Origin: UMGS172 sp045578845
GTDB lineage: Bacteria > Bacillota > Clostridia > Oscillospirales > Acutalibacteraceae
Direction of reading: 5' to 3'
Assembly: GCA_045578845.1 (NCBI GenBank)
Contig: JAZNLA010000004.1
Location: 62,001 to 126,000 of the forward strand
Length of the DNA: 64,000 bases
The position numbers and the translations under genes are program-made. Positions 52,943 to 62,152 of this stretch are shown here, one piece after another (the stretch's first letter is position 1; every line of letters begins with the position of its first letter). Below the pieces are notes generated by a model. That model saw only the letters and a program-made list of their open reading frames with translations. It did no database searches and was not told the DNA's origin.

Positions 52943-53599
52943 GTGACTGAAATTATCAAAAAAACCTTAGATGCTATTAACAAAAACAATATGCAGGGTT
53001 TTTATGCAGAAAATGCAAAAGAGGCAAAAGATATTGCTTTATCGCTTATAGAAAAAGGTGCCACTGTTTCCCACGGCGGTTCTATGACGCTTAAAGATAT
53101 AGGCCTTTTAGACAGTTTAAAAAACGGCGACTATGTGTTTTTAGACCGCTCTTTAGCAAAAACTCCCGAAGAATTAAAGGCAACCTACCGCAGTTGTTTT
53201 TCAGCCGATGTATATTTAAGTTCAAGTAACGCCGTAACCGAAACGGGTGAACTTTATAATATTGACGGAACAGGCAACCGTATTGCCGCTATCACCTATG
53301 GTCCCGACAGTGTTATTATAATTGTCGGTAAAAACAAAATTGTCAAAAATCTTTCAGAAGCGGTCGACCGCGTTCGCCGTTTTGCTGCACCGCCTAACTG
53401 TAAACGACTTTCCAAAGAAACCTACTGCCATTTAAAAGGATACTGCCAAAGTGCCGATACCGACTGCACTTTGACCGATAATTTAACGGCAGGCTGCAAG
53501 TCCCCCGACCGTATTTGCCGCGACTATCTTATAACAAGCATACAGGCAATAAAAAACAGAATTAAGGTTATAATCGTAAACGAAGACTTGGGTTATTAA
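52943..53599 (+). CDS. LUD-domain protein (LutC/YkgG type)
   Basis: The 218-residue protein has the LUD (DUF162) fold with SHGGSMTLKDIGLLD and SSSNAVTETGELYNIDGTGNR. LUD proteins include the LutC subunit of lactate oxidation. Here no lutA or lutB is adjacent, and the C-terminal part carries many cysteines (CKRLSKETYCHLKGYC, and CKSPDRICRDY), a form common as a single gene in Clostridia. The function is unknown. The start was placed at GTG 52943, 10 nt after AAAGG, because the longer frame runs into the promoter. Confidence 0.82.
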   Translation: MTEIIKKTLDAINKNNMQGFYAENAKEAKDIALSLIEKGATVSHGGSMTLKDIGLLDSLKNGDYVFLDRSLAKTPEELKATYRSCFSADVYLSSSNAVTETGELYNIDGTGNRIAAITYGPDSVIIIVGKNKIVKNLSEAVDRVRRFAAPPNCKRLSKETYCHLKGYCQSADTDCTLTDNLTAGCKSPDRICRDYLITSIQAIKNRIKVIIVNEDLGY

Positions 53600-53603
53600 A
53601 AAA

Positions 53604-53633
53604 AAGACCAATGGATTTAAATCCATTGGTCTT
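53604..53633. terminator. Bidirectional terminator between the LUD and esterase genes
   Basis: A 13-bp perfect stem (53604-53616 with 53621-53633) has T tracts on both strands and lies between two converging genes. Confidence 0.9.
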
Positions 53634-53635
53634 TT

Positions 53636-54445
53636 TTATACTGTTTTCATCCACTCTGCGGCTACCCTAATCCAATCAGCATTGTGCGGATTATCAAAAT
53701 CGGGGTTTCCGTTGCTTGTAACCGCATTTGCGGTTGCAATTCCATGAGGACCGTCAGAATAAATATGGGCTTCAAATCTTATACCATTTCTTTTTAATGC
53801 AGTGGCAAATCTTAAAGTGTTTTCTACATTCACAACCGTATCTGCAACTGTGTGAACAAGAAAAGCCGGCACTGTGTTTTCATCAACACAACATTCCAAT
53901 GAATATCTCTTTCTTTTTGGGTCATTCTCATCAATAGTTCCCGTAAGGTTATCAATACTTCTCTTATGGGCAATTAAAGGGTCAGATGAAATCACCGGAT
54001 AAATCGGCAACATGGCAGTAGGCCGATTATAGCCATAAGGCATGCCTGTTGCTTCGTAAATTTCCGATATATGCCACAAAGTTCCGAGTGCGGCGGCAAG
54101 GTGGCCTCCTGCCGAAAATCCGGTTACGAATACGCGTTTTGGATTTAATCCATAACTTTCGGCATTATCTTTAATATGTTTTATTGCAAGACTCGCCTCA
54201 ATCAACGGTCTTGGAAAAACTGCATTAGGCTCAACCGAATAATGCAAAATAAAGCAATTATAACCATAAGGCATAAATGCGTGGGCAATCGGCTCACCCT
54301 CTCTGTCACTGCAAACACCTCTATAAGCTCCACCCGGAATTATAAGTAACGCATCACGGGTAAAACCGTCAATTTTGTCAGCAACATAAGCAGTAAGGTA
54401 AACATTAGGTTCCCCTTTTACAAGCGGAATATCTTTAAAAAGCAT
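53636..54445 (-). CDS. Alpha/beta-hydrolase, esterase/lipase type
   Basis: The 269-residue protein has the oxyanion motif IPGGAY (36-41), the nucleophile elbow GFSAGG with Ser111 and a C-terminal DGPHGIA with the catalytic His. No signal peptide is present. The pattern is that of the BD-FAE or acetyl-xylan-esterase-like group of intracellular esterases, which may remove acetyl groups from oligosaccharides. It stands alone, 19 bp after argS on the same strand. Confidence 0.85.
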   Translation of the reverse strand: MLFKDIPLVKGEPNVYLTAYVADKIDGFTRDALLIIPGGAYRGVCSDREGEPIAHAFMPYGYNCFILHYSVEPNAVFPRPLIEASLAIKHIKDNAESYGLNPKRVFVTGFSAGGHLAAALGTLWHISEIYEATGMPYGYNRPTAMLPIYPVISSDPLIAHKRSIDNLTGTIDENDPKRKRYSLECCVDENTVPAFLVHTVADTVVNVENTLRFATALKRNGIRFEAHIYSDGPHGIATANAVTSNGNPDFDNPHNADWIRVAAEWMKTV

Positions 54446-54464
54446 TTTTTACAACCTCCAACAA

Positions 54465-56153
54465 TCACATGTTTTCAGGTGCGGAAATTTTAAGCATTGA
54501 CAGTACATTTGCAATAACTGTTTTTGTGGCAACACAAAGCGAAATTCTTGCCTGCATAAGTTCGCAGTCGTCATTTTTAACACGGCATGCATTATAGAAC
54601 TTATGGAACAGTGTCGCAAGTCCCAATACATACCTCGTAATTCTTGCAGAATCATACGATTTTGCCGAAGCCTCAATTTCACCCGTCAGTTCCGAAATAT
54701 GACGAATAAGTTCCTTTTCCTCCATGGCCGTCAGTTTACAAAGCGTATCTATGGAACATTTTTCCGCTTTGATACCATCGGCATTAAGATTGCGTAAAAT
54801 ACTGCAAATTCTTGCATGTGCATACTGAACATAATAAACAGGATTTTGACTGGATTGCTCAACCGCCAAATCAAGGTCAAACTCAAGATGTGTATTAGGC
54901 TCTTTTGAGTTGAAAATAAATCTTGCGGCATCAAGCGGAACTTCGTCAAGCAAAGATTTAAGTGTAATTGATTTTCCCGTTCTCTTGGAAACACGGACAA
55001 CCTCACCGTCACGCACCAAACGGACAAGTTGCATAAGAACTATATCAAGTTGGTCGCCGTCGCAACCTACGGCATTCATAGCACCTTTAAGACGTGCAAC
55101 ATGACCATGGTGGTCAGCACCCCAAACATTTATAACCTTATCGAACTTACGCACTGCGAACTTGTTGTAGTGGTAGGCAATATCACCTGCAAAATAGGTA
55201 GGATTGCCGTTGGCTCTTACTAAAACCTCATCTTTTTCGCCGCCAAACTCGGTAGCCTTATACCAAGTAGCACCGTCTTTTTCATAAAGCAGTCCTTTAT
55301 CGCCCAGAGTTTTAAGTACATCGTCTATAGCACCCGACTCATAAAGCGAAGACTCTTTAAACCATACATCGTAATCAATGCGGTATTTAAGCAGGTCGTT
55401 TTTAAGTCCCTCAATATTAAGCGGAAGTGCATAGTTTACAAGGGCTTCTCTTCTTTCTTCTTCGGATTTATTAACAAAAGAGTCACCGTGTATCTCTGCA
55501 AACTCTTTGGCTCGGTCTATAATATCGGCACCTTGGTATCCGTCTTCGGGAAACTCGGTTTCGGGTTTATAAATTTGCAAATACCTTGCTTCCAAAGAAG
55601 CACCGAATTTTGCAATTTGATTGCCTGCGTCATTAACATAGAACTCTCTTGTCACATCATAACCCGCTTTTTTAAGCACAGCGGCAAGACAGTCACCCAA
55701 CGCACCGCCGCGGGCATTACCTATATGCATGGGACCGGTCGGGTTTGCCGAAACAAACTCAACCATAACGCTTTTTCCTTTACCTAAATCGGAATTGCCG
55801 TAATCGTCGCCCTTTTCCAAAACATCTTCGACAATGGCAGCATAGTAACTGTCCTTCAGAAACAGATTAATAAAGCCGGGACCTGCAATCTCTGCTTTTT
55901 GAATAAAAGTGCCCTCTAACTCGGCATTTTCTACAATTGCCGTTGCAATATTCCTCGGTGCGGTTTTAAAAAGTTTTGTCCAAACCATTGCCGCATTAAC
56001 AGCAAAATCACCGTGTGTACGGTCGGCAGGCACCTCAATGCTGAATGAAGTAAGTTCTGCTTCGGGTAAATCACCCTTAAGTATTGCTTTTTTTACCGCA
56101 TTTTCAATTATCTCTTTAATGTTTTCTTTTGTACTGCTTACTATTTTTGACAT
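54465..56153 (-). CDS. argS: Arginyl-tRNA synthetase
   Basis: The class I synthetase charges tRNA-Arg and needs the tRNA for activation. The 562-residue protein has the N-terminal Add-1 domain, the HIGH motif as HIGN (143-146), a KMSKS-like VSKRTGKSI element and a C-terminal DALR-type anticodon-binding domain (ARITRYVLGLATLFHKFYNACRV). It follows a DUF1934 gene by 14 bp, a common pairing. No T-box leader is visible. Confidence 0.97.
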   Translation of the reverse strand: MSKIVSSTKENIKEIIENAVKKAILKGDLPEAELTSFSIEVPADRTHGDFAVNAAMVWTKLFKTAPRNIATAIVENAELEGTFIQKAEIAGPGFINLFLKDSYYAAIVEDVLEKGDDYGNSDLGKGKSVMVEFVSANPTGPMHIGNARGGALGDCLAAVLKKAGYDVTREFYVNDAGNQIAKFGASLEARYLQIYKPETEFPEDGYQGADIIDRAKEFAEIHGDSFVNKSEEERREALVNYALPLNIEGLKNDLLKYRIDYDVWFKESSLYESGAIDDVLKTLGDKGLLYEKDGATWYKATEFGGEKDEVLVRANGNPTYFAGDIAYHYNKFAVRKFDKVINVWGADHHGHVARLKGAMNAVGCDGDQLDIVLMQLVRLVRDGEVVRVSKRTGKSITLKSLLDEVPLDAARFIFNSKEPNTHLEFDLDLAVEQSSQNPVYYVQYAHARICSILRNLNADGIKAEKCSIDTLCKLTAMEEKELIRHISELTGEIEASAKSYDSARITRYVLGLATLFHKFYNACRVKNDDCELMQARISLCVATKTVIANVLSMLKISAPENM

Positions 56154-56167
56154 ACTATCACCTTTAT

Positions 56168-56590
56168 TTAAACTTGTTTAACATTTATTTCAACCTTGTT
56201 TCGGCTTAACATACCGTAGTTTACATCTATAGTATAACTCATCACAAGACTTCCGCCGTTTGAGTCAAGGTCAGACTTTACCTCTTCGCCGAAAATCCCC
56301 ATGGTAAACGTACCCTGTCCCGTTTCATAATGACAAATGTGGCGTTGCCCTTTCTTTATAAACATTCGGCTGTTAAGTCCGCCGCTTCGCTGCATAACCA
56401 CCGAATTATCTTTTTGGTCAACCTTTATAATGCAGGAAACCCCGTCAGCACCCGACATGGCACTGTCGTCATACTTTAAATATGTCTTTTCGCCGATAAT
56501 ATTCATTTTTCCAACCGTTGTCAGTTCAATAACATCATCTTCGCCTTGAACGGTTTGAGTACCTTTAATATCTATTATAACGTCTTTCAT
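56168..56590 (-). CDS. DUF1934 protein (YwiB-like)
   Basis: The 140-residue protein is a predicted beta-barrel of the DUF1934 family, with the alternating hydrophobic strands and a GQGTFTMGIFGEEV segment typical of YwiB. The family is nearly always next to argS; the function is not known. It lies 9 bp after murI and 14 bp before argS, so the three form one operon. Confidence 0.88.
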   Translation of the reverse strand: MKDVIIDIKGTQTVQGEDDVIELTTVGKMNIIGEKTYLKYDDSAMSGADGVSCIIKVDQKDNSVVMQRSGGLNSRMFIKKGQRHICHYETGQGTFTMGIFGEEVKSDLDSNGGSLVMSYTIDVNYGMLSRNKVEINVKQV

Positions 56591-56599
56591 GTTTTTCCC

Positions 56600-57406
56600 T
56601 TAACCGAAATTATCAATATTAACGAGTTCTACATCATCGCTTATCTTATCACCTAACAAAATGCCCGCTGTGTTGGAAAACGACTGAACGCGGTCAGTGA
56701 CAAAAAACTTTCGTTTTCCGCCTTCACCCAACATGTCGTTTTCTGTTAGATATTCAGCCGCTTTAAGTGCCGCCTGCTCACCCGAATTTATAAGTGTTAC
56801 ACCGTCACCCAAAACATCGGCTATAATGTCCTTTATCGCGGGGAAATGTGTGCAACCCAAAATCACAGTATCAACACCGCACATTTTACAATCAGCAAGA
56901 TATTTTTTTGCGGTAGCAACTGTAATCTCATTGTAACGGTCAATCCAACCGACCTCAACCAGTTGAACAAACAACGGACAAGCGGTTTGAACTATTTCCA
57001 AATCGTGTTTCAGTTTTAACATTTCATTACGGTAAGAATTACTGTTTACGGTAGCCGCCGTACCGAGTACACCGATTTTACCGTTTTTTGTAGCATTAAC
57101 CGCAGCCCTAGCCGCAGGGGTTACAACCTCAACAAACGTAACGGGCAAACTATCCCCCGTAGTCTTTGCAACCGAACTGACCGTACCACATGCCGCAATA
57201 ACCATTTTAACGTCATGTGATAATAAGAAGTTCTCATCCTGCATAGCATATTTGATTATTGTTTCGGCACTTTTAGTTCCGTAAGGCACACGCCCTGTAT
57301 CACCGAAATATACTATATTTTCGTGAGGCAGCACACGTGACAGTTCTTTTATAACCGAAAGTCCGCCAAGCCCCGAATCAAAAACACCTATAGGTCTGTT
57401 ATCCAT
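56600..57406 (-). CDS. murI: Glutamate racemase
   Basis: MurI supplies D-glutamate for peptidoglycan. The 268-residue protein has FDSGLGGLSVI at the N-terminus and the two catalytic cysteines, Cys73 (AACGTVS) and Cys185 (GCTHFP). It heads the murI-DUF1934-argS operon. It is divergent from ymdB across a 200-bp AT-rich gap. Confidence 0.96.
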   Translation of the reverse strand: MDNRPIGVFDSGLGGLSVIKELSRVLPHENIVYFGDTGRVPYGTKSAETIIKYAMQDENFLLSHDVKMVIAACGTVSSVAKTTGDSLPVTFVEVVTPAARAAVNATKNGKIGVLGTAATVNSNSYRNEMLKLKHDLEIVQTACPLFVQLVEVGWIDRYNEITVATAKKYLADCKMCGVDTVILGCTHFPAIKDIIADVLGDGVTLINSGEQAALKAAEYLTENDMLGEGGKRKFFVTDRVQSFSNTAGILLGDKISDDVELVNIDNFG

Positions 57407-57514
57407 TAAAACAACTCCCTACCAAACATAAGTATTCAATATATATTAGCATATATTGTCACAAAAATCAAACCTTATTTGAAATATATTACGATATTAT
57501 TTAAAATATTTTAA

Positions 57515-57543
57515 TTGAAAAGATATATTAAATGTTGTATAAT
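57515..57543 (+). promoter_or_regulatory. Sigma-A promoter of ymdB
   Basis: TTGAAA (57515-57520) and TATAAT (57538-57543) are 17 bp apart, about 65 bp upstream of the ymdB start. Confidence 0.7.
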
Positions 57544-57606
57544 AAATTGGATAATTTTAAAATCAGTAAATTATTATAGCAACTAAAAAAATCAAGGATT
57601 GTTTTT

Positions 57607-58389
57607 ATGAAAATATTAACCGTCGGTGATGTTTGCGGAAGTATAGGCTGCTTATATTTGCAAAAAACACTACCTAAAATAAAACGGGAAAACAAAATAG
57701 ACTTAACTATAGTAAACGGTGAAAATTCTGCCGACGGCAACGGTATAACCCCGCTTTCAGCCGACAGTTTATTTGCCGCCGGTGCCGATGTTATAACGGG
57801 CGGAAATCATTCGCTACGTCGCCGCGAAGTATTCGGTCTTTTAGACGAAAACCCGTTTTTATTAAGACCTCATAACATAGTAACAACAGGCAACGGCAAA
57901 GGCTACTGTGAAGTTGATTTAGGGCACACAAAGGTTGCGGTAATAAATCTTGCGGGCAGAGTTTATATGCCGGAGGCTACAAGTCCTTTTGACGTGGCAG
58001 ACCAACTTATAGACACTGCCAATTCAAACGGAATTAAAAATATAATTATTGATTTTCACGCCGAGGCAACCTCGGAAAAAAGGGCTCTTGCCGAATATTT
58101 AAGAGGCAGGGTTTCGGCAATTTTCGGCACACATACCCATGTTCCCACCGCCGACTTAATTGTTTTAGACAGCGGTACAGGATTTATAACCGACATCGGT
58201 ATGACAGGTCCTGTCAATTCGGTTTTAGGGGTCAAAACCGAACTATCTTTAGCAAGAATAAAAGATGAAACACCCGTAAAATTTATACTTGCCGACGGAA
58301 AATGCCGACTTGATGCTTGTATTTTTGATATTGACCAAAAAAACGGTAAATGTGTATCTGCCAAAAGATTTTCAGTAAAAGAAGTTTAA
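57607..58389 (+). CDS. ymdB: YmdB-family metallophosphoesterase
   Basis: YmdB of Bacillus hydrolyses 2',3'-cyclic nucleotides and influences RNA turnover and biofilm choice. The 260-residue protein has the family motifs GDVCGSIG at the start, NGENSADGNG, GGNHSLRRRE and IFGTHTHVPTAD. In the second motif the usual GNHTWD reads GNHSLR, a change beside the metal-binding His. It is followed by a lipoprotein gene with 15 bp between, so both may share a transcript. The RNase Y gene that often sits next to ymdB is absent here. Confidence 0.93.
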   Translation: MKILTVGDVCGSIGCLYLQKTLPKIKRENKIDLTIVNGENSADGNGITPLSADSLFAAGADVITGGNHSLRRREVFGLLDENPFLLRPHNIVTTGNGKGYCEVDLGHTKVAVINLAGRVYMPEATSPFDVADQLIDTANSNGIKNIIIDFHAEATSEKRALAEYLRGRVSAIFGTHTHVPTADLIVLDSGTGFITDIGMTGPVNSVLGVKTELSLARIKDETPVKFILADGKCRLDACIFDIDQKNGKCVSAKRFSVKEV

Positions 58390-58404
58390 AAAGAGGTGTA
58401 TTTA

Positions 58405-60051
58405 ATGCCAATAAAAAAGACTTTTTGTGTTTTACTCGCAATACTTATGCTGTTGCTTTGTGCCTGCGGTGACAACGCACCCGAAACTTCTAATTCCCAA
58501 TCCACTGTATCAAACACCGAAACCGAAAAAAAAGAATTCTGCCTGCTTTACTGCGAAAGCGACTCTTTAAACCCTTATAAATCGTCTACCCTTTTAAACC
58601 GTCAGCTTTCTTCGCTTTTATACGACCCGCTTGTCAAACTAAATACTGTATTCCAACCCGAATATGTGCTTGCAGAAACTATAGAGCAAAACGGCAAAAC
58701 CGCTACTTTAACCTTAAAAGATGTTGTTTTTTCCGACGGCTCACCTGTCACAGCAAGCGATGTGGTCTACTCATTTAAAGAGGCAACCAAATCGACCAAC
58801 GGCTATGCGGAAAAACTTATAGAAATTATATCAATAAAAGCAGACGGTGATAAAAAAATAAATATCACACTTTCTAAAGCCGACCCATATTTTGCCAACC
58901 TTTTAAGTTTTCCGATATTCAAAGCCGACTCAGACAAACTGACCGACCAAAATAAAATTTCTCTTCCGCCCATTGGTTCGGGACAGTATATTCTCGATAA
59001 AGAAAATGAAAAACTCGTTACAAACCCGAAATATTCGGGCAAAAAACCGTCTATTGATACAATAACCTTATTAGACGCCCCCGACAGCACCGTTGTAAAA
59101 TACAATATAGAGTCGGGCAGTGTCAGCATTTACGGCACCGACCTTGCTGACGGAAAAGTGCCCTCAATGGTGGGTAACGCCGTTTCGACCAACCTCAACA
59201 ACCTTATTTACGTCGGTATAAATATGTCCAACGGAAAACTCAGTGATGCAAAAATGAGATATGCATTATCCTCTGCTGTCGGTCGCGACGCAATTTGCCA
59301 AGATGCTTATTATTCCTATGCTACCCCCGCAACCGGACTTTTTAACCCCGTTTGGGACGACGCTAAAGGTCTTCAAAACATTGAGTCTTTGACAAATTTA
59401 AAAAATACAGTTGCTTATTTGAACGAATTGGGTTATAATAGTAAAAATGACGAGGGCTATTTTGTAAACGACAAAGGTAAAGTGCTGTCTTTTAATCTCG
59501 TTTGTTACAAAGGCAATGAACGTCGTTTAGCGGCGGCTAAACTGATAGCCGAGCAGTTAGGTGCCGCAGGTATTAAAATAACCTTGCGTGAACTTGAGTG
59601 GGATGCTTATATTAGTGCCTTAAATTCAAAGTCCTTTGACCTATATGTAGCAGAGGTTTTGATTAGGGATAATATGGATGTTACCTCCCTTGTATCCCAA
59701 GGCGGTACGCTTTCTTACGGCATACCGCAAGAAAGTACGGATACTAACGAAAATTCCGATACTACGCCTAAAGAAGAACCTGCACCCGATAGTTCTTTTG
59801 ACGTCGGCGACCTTGCAACAGAAACCGAAGAACAGCCTAACGATATATATTCCGTCGGCAAAGCCGTTGAGGGATTTTACGGTGAAAAACTTTCCCTTGT
59901 CGATATTATCAACGCTTTTAACGCAGATATGCCGATTATTCCCATCTGCTACCGCTTAGGAATAACCGTATACGACCATTCACTTAATGTAAACATAGTA
60001 TCATCGGCAAATGATGTATACTTTGGAATAGAAGAAATAACCATAAAATAA
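58405..60051 (+). CDS. ABC transporter substrate-binding lipoprotein, oligopeptide (SBP family 5) type
   Basis: The 548-residue protein has a lipoprotein signal with lipobox LLCAC (Cys20) and the SBP family 5 pattern: LLYDPLVKL, VVFSDGSPVTASDVVYSF, PPIGSGQYIL, and RYALSSAVGRDAI. Relatives bind peptides, nickel or sugars for ABC import. Near residues 433-485 an acidic Thr/Glu/Pro-rich insertion interrupts the C-terminal lobe. No permease or ATPase genes are adjacent, so it is an orphan binding protein. The ATG at 58405 follows AGAGGTG. Confidence 0.88.
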   Translation: MPIKKTFCVLLAILMLLLCACGDNAPETSNSQSTVSNTETEKKEFCLLYCESDSLNPYKSSTLLNRQLSSLLYDPLVKLNTVFQPEYVLAETIEQNGKTATLTLKDVVFSDGSPVTASDVVYSFKEATKSTNGYAEKLIEIISIKADGDKKINITLSKADPYFANLLSFPIFKADSDKLTDQNKISLPPIGSGQYILDKENEKLVTNPKYSGKKPSIDTITLLDAPDSTVVKYNIESGSVSIYGTDLADGKVPSMVGNAVSTNLNNLIYVGINMSNGKLSDAKMRYALSSAVGRDAICQDAYYSYATPATGLFNPVWDDAKGLQNIESLTNLKNTVAYLNELGYNSKNDEGYFVNDKGKVLSFNLVCYKGNERRLAAAKLIAEQLGAAGIKITLRELEWDAYISALNSKSFDLYVAEVLIRDNMDVTSLVSQGGTLSYGIPQESTDTNENSDTTPKEEPAPDSSFDVGDLATETEEQPNDIYSVGKAVEGFYGEKLSLVDIINAFNADMPIIPICYRLGITVYDHSLNVNIVSSANDVYFGIEEITIK

Positions 60052-60066
60052 ACGGAGGTTTGATTT

Positions 60067-60414
60067 ATGATTGCTTATGAAACCAAACTGGGCACTGTTA
60101 CCGTATCTAATGAGTATTTTGCCAATCTTATCGGTAATGCCGCGTCGACCTGTTTCGGAGTTGCCGGAATGGCACCCCACGGAAAACAAAAATTCCGCAG
60201 TTTGCTTTCCAAAAAGGACTATACCGACAAAGGTGTCCGAATTACCGGTGACTTTGATAAAATAAATGTTGATTTGCATATCATTGTTGCATACGGCATG
60301 AACATCAACGCCATTGCACAAAGTATTACCCACAAAGTAAAATATGTTGTTAAAGAAGCAACCGGAATTTCGGTTGACAAAGTTACCATCCGTATAGACG
60401 GTATCAAGGAATAA
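60067..60414 (+). CDS. Asp23/Gls24-family envelope-stress protein
   Basis: The 115-residue protein has the Gls24 pattern: GTVTVSNEYFANLIGNAASTCFGVAGMA, DLHIIVAYGMNINAIA and VDKVTIRIDGI. Family members lie at the cytoplasmic side of the envelope and affect alkaline and bile stress tolerance. The position just before the DAK2/FakA gene is conserved in Firmicutes. AAACGGAGGTTTGATTT precedes the ATG. Confidence 0.93.
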   Translation: MIAYETKLGTVTVSNEYFANLIGNAASTCFGVAGMAPHGKQKFRSLLSKKDYTDKGVRITGDFDKINVDLHIIVAYGMNINAIAQSITHKVKYVVKEATGISVDKVTIRIDGIKE

Positions 60415-60486
60415 TTCATGATTTCAGGTGACGAGAGTTGAACCCGTTACCTTAAGGTGAAAAACCTTTTTCAAGGAGTGTATGTT

Positions 60487-62151
60487 TTGATAAACGGAAA
60501 TCTTTTACGTGACGCATTTTTATCAGGTGCAAATAATATTGTAAACTGTAAAACCGCTGTCGATGAACTCAATGTTTTCCCTGTGCCTGACGGCGATACG
60601 GGAACTAATATGTCTATGACAATAAGCAACGCCGCAAGAGAACTTGTGCTTTTAAAAGATGAAACCGCAGGCAAGGTTGCCGCAGTTAACGCCTCGGCTT
60701 TGCTTAGAGGTGCCAGAGGTAACTCGGGCGTTATTCTATCGCTTTTGTTCCGCGGCTTTGCAAAAGGTCTGAAGGATAAAGAATATATGGATGCCGAAGG
60801 TCTTCGCGACGCTATGAAATACGGTGTCGAGGCAGCATATAATGCTGTCATGAAACCTACCGAAGGTACAATTTTGACCGTCGCAAGGGTTGCTTCGGAA
60901 TATGCGGAAACCGCCTACAAGCAAGGTGAAGATGCTTTAGGTGTTTTTGAAGCACTTTGTGAAGGTGCTGAAAAGGCTTTAAACGAAACCCCCGAAATGT
61001 TGCCCGTTCTAAAAAAAGCAGGCGTTGTTGACGCCGGCGGTAAGGGTTTCGTTGTAATACTTGAAGGTATGATGTCGGTACTTCGCGACGGTAAAATAAT
61101 TGAAACCGCCGAAGCCGTCGGCTCATCACCCGCTTCAGAGCAACGCAATGCCGCAGGTGAATTAGAGGCTGATATTACCTTTACCTACTGCACAGAGTTT
61201 ATCGTCAAGCGTGAAGAAAACGGCAAAGACCCTGCTTCTCTTCGTGCATATCTTGAAACCATTGGCGACTGTGTTGTTGTAGTAGATGACGAAGAAATTA
61301 TCAAGATTCATGTTCATACTGACCACCCCGGTAATGCCTTTGAAAAAGGTCTTACATTTGGCCAACTTATCAATATGAAGATTGAAAATATGCGTGACCA
61401 ACACGAACGTGCAAAGCATGACTCCAAGGGTGATGCTCCCAAAACTGCAACAGCATCTGCAGAGGTTGATAAAACTTCGGTTGAAATCGAAAAGGAAGTC
61501 GGCTTTGTCGCAGTTGCCGCCGGCGACGGTTTGCATGAGTTGTTCCGCGACCTCGGTGTTGATATGATTGTAAGCGGCGGTCAAACCATGAACCCTAGCA
61601 CCGACGATATTTTAGCCGCTGTTGAGAAAACCCCCGCTTCTACCGTTTTTGTTTTGCCTAACAATAAAAATATTATTATGGCTGCTGAGCAGGCAATTCC
61701 TCTCAGTACCCGCAAAATAATCGTTCTGCCCACCCGTACAATTCCGCAGGGTATTTCGGCAATGCTTTCATATGACCCCGATTCAGATGATGAGCAGAAT
61801 ACCATAGGTATGCAACAAGGTTATGCAAATGTTAAAACAGGTCAAATTACTTTTGCCGCCCGCGATTCTGAGTTTGACGGCAAACCTATCAAAAAGGGTG
61901 AACTGTTAGCACTTGCTAACGGAAAAATTTCATTTACCGAAACCGACCTTGAAAAGAGCGTTATAAAACTCACCAAGAATTTAAGCAACAAAGATACAGC
62001 CTTTGTTACACTTATTCACGGAGAAGATGTTTCCGAACGCGACGCAGCAAAAATCAGTGCCGCTTTAGAAGAAAAACTAGGCTCATCGGTTGAAGTAACC
62101 TTAGTCAACGGCGGTCAACCTGTATACTACTTTATTATTTCGGTTGAGTAA
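60487..62151 (+). CDS. fakA: DAK2-domain protein, FakA/YloV type
   Basis: FakA is the kinase of the fatty-acid kinase system, which phosphorylates fatty acids bound to FakB for use with PlsX/PlsY. The 554-residue protein has an N-terminal DAK2 (DhaL) domain with NVFPVPDGDTGTNM and a linker of about 60 residues, then the DegV-like C-terminal part with SGGQTMNPSTDDI and PNNKNIIMAAEQA. The start is a TTG at 60487, 8 nt after AAGGAG; a GTG 30 bp upstream has no such site. A hairpin (about 60457-60476) partly overlaps the ribosome binding site. No fakB is adjacent. Confidence 0.9.
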   Translation: MINGNLLRDAFLSGANNIVNCKTAVDELNVFPVPDGDTGTNMSMTISNAARELVLLKDETAGKVAAVNASALLRGARGNSGVILSLLFRGFAKGLKDKEYMDAEGLRDAMKYGVEAAYNAVMKPTEGTILTVARVASEYAETAYKQGEDALGVFEALCEGAEKALNETPEMLPVLKKAGVVDAGGKGFVVILEGMMSVLRDGKIIETAEAVGSSPASEQRNAAGELEADITFTYCTEFIVKREENGKDPASLRAYLETIGDCVVVVDDEEIIKIHVHTDHPGNAFEKGLTFGQLINMKIENMRDQHERAKHDSKGDAPKTATASAEVDKTSVEIEKEVGFVAVAAGDGLHELFRDLGVDMIVSGGQTMNPSTDDILAAVEKTPASTVFVLPNNKNIIMAAEQAIPLSTRKIIVLPTRTIPQGISAMLSYDPDSDDEQNTIGMQQGYANVKTGQITFAARDSEFDGKPIKKGELLALANGKISFTETDLEKSVIKLTKNLSNKDTAFVTLIHGEDVSERDAAKISAALEEKLGSSVEVTLVNGGQPVYYFIISVE

Positions 62152-62152
62152 C

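Noticed and set aside
53660..53720. Another ACCCCGATTTT match on the minus strand, as in the SigI-type promoters.
   Set aside because: It lies inside the esterase coding region and lacks CGTA at 19 bp.
54440..56600. A T-box or other leader before argS and leuS.
   Set aside because: Both genes are internal to operons with gaps of 2-14 bp; there is no room for a leader.
60418..60465. A tRNA-3'-half-like sequence on the minus strand (GTAACGGGTTCAACTCTCGT).
   Set aside because: The T-arm pairs well, but no matching 5' half, D-arm or clean anticodon stem follows, and a B-box match of this quality is expected by chance in a window this size.
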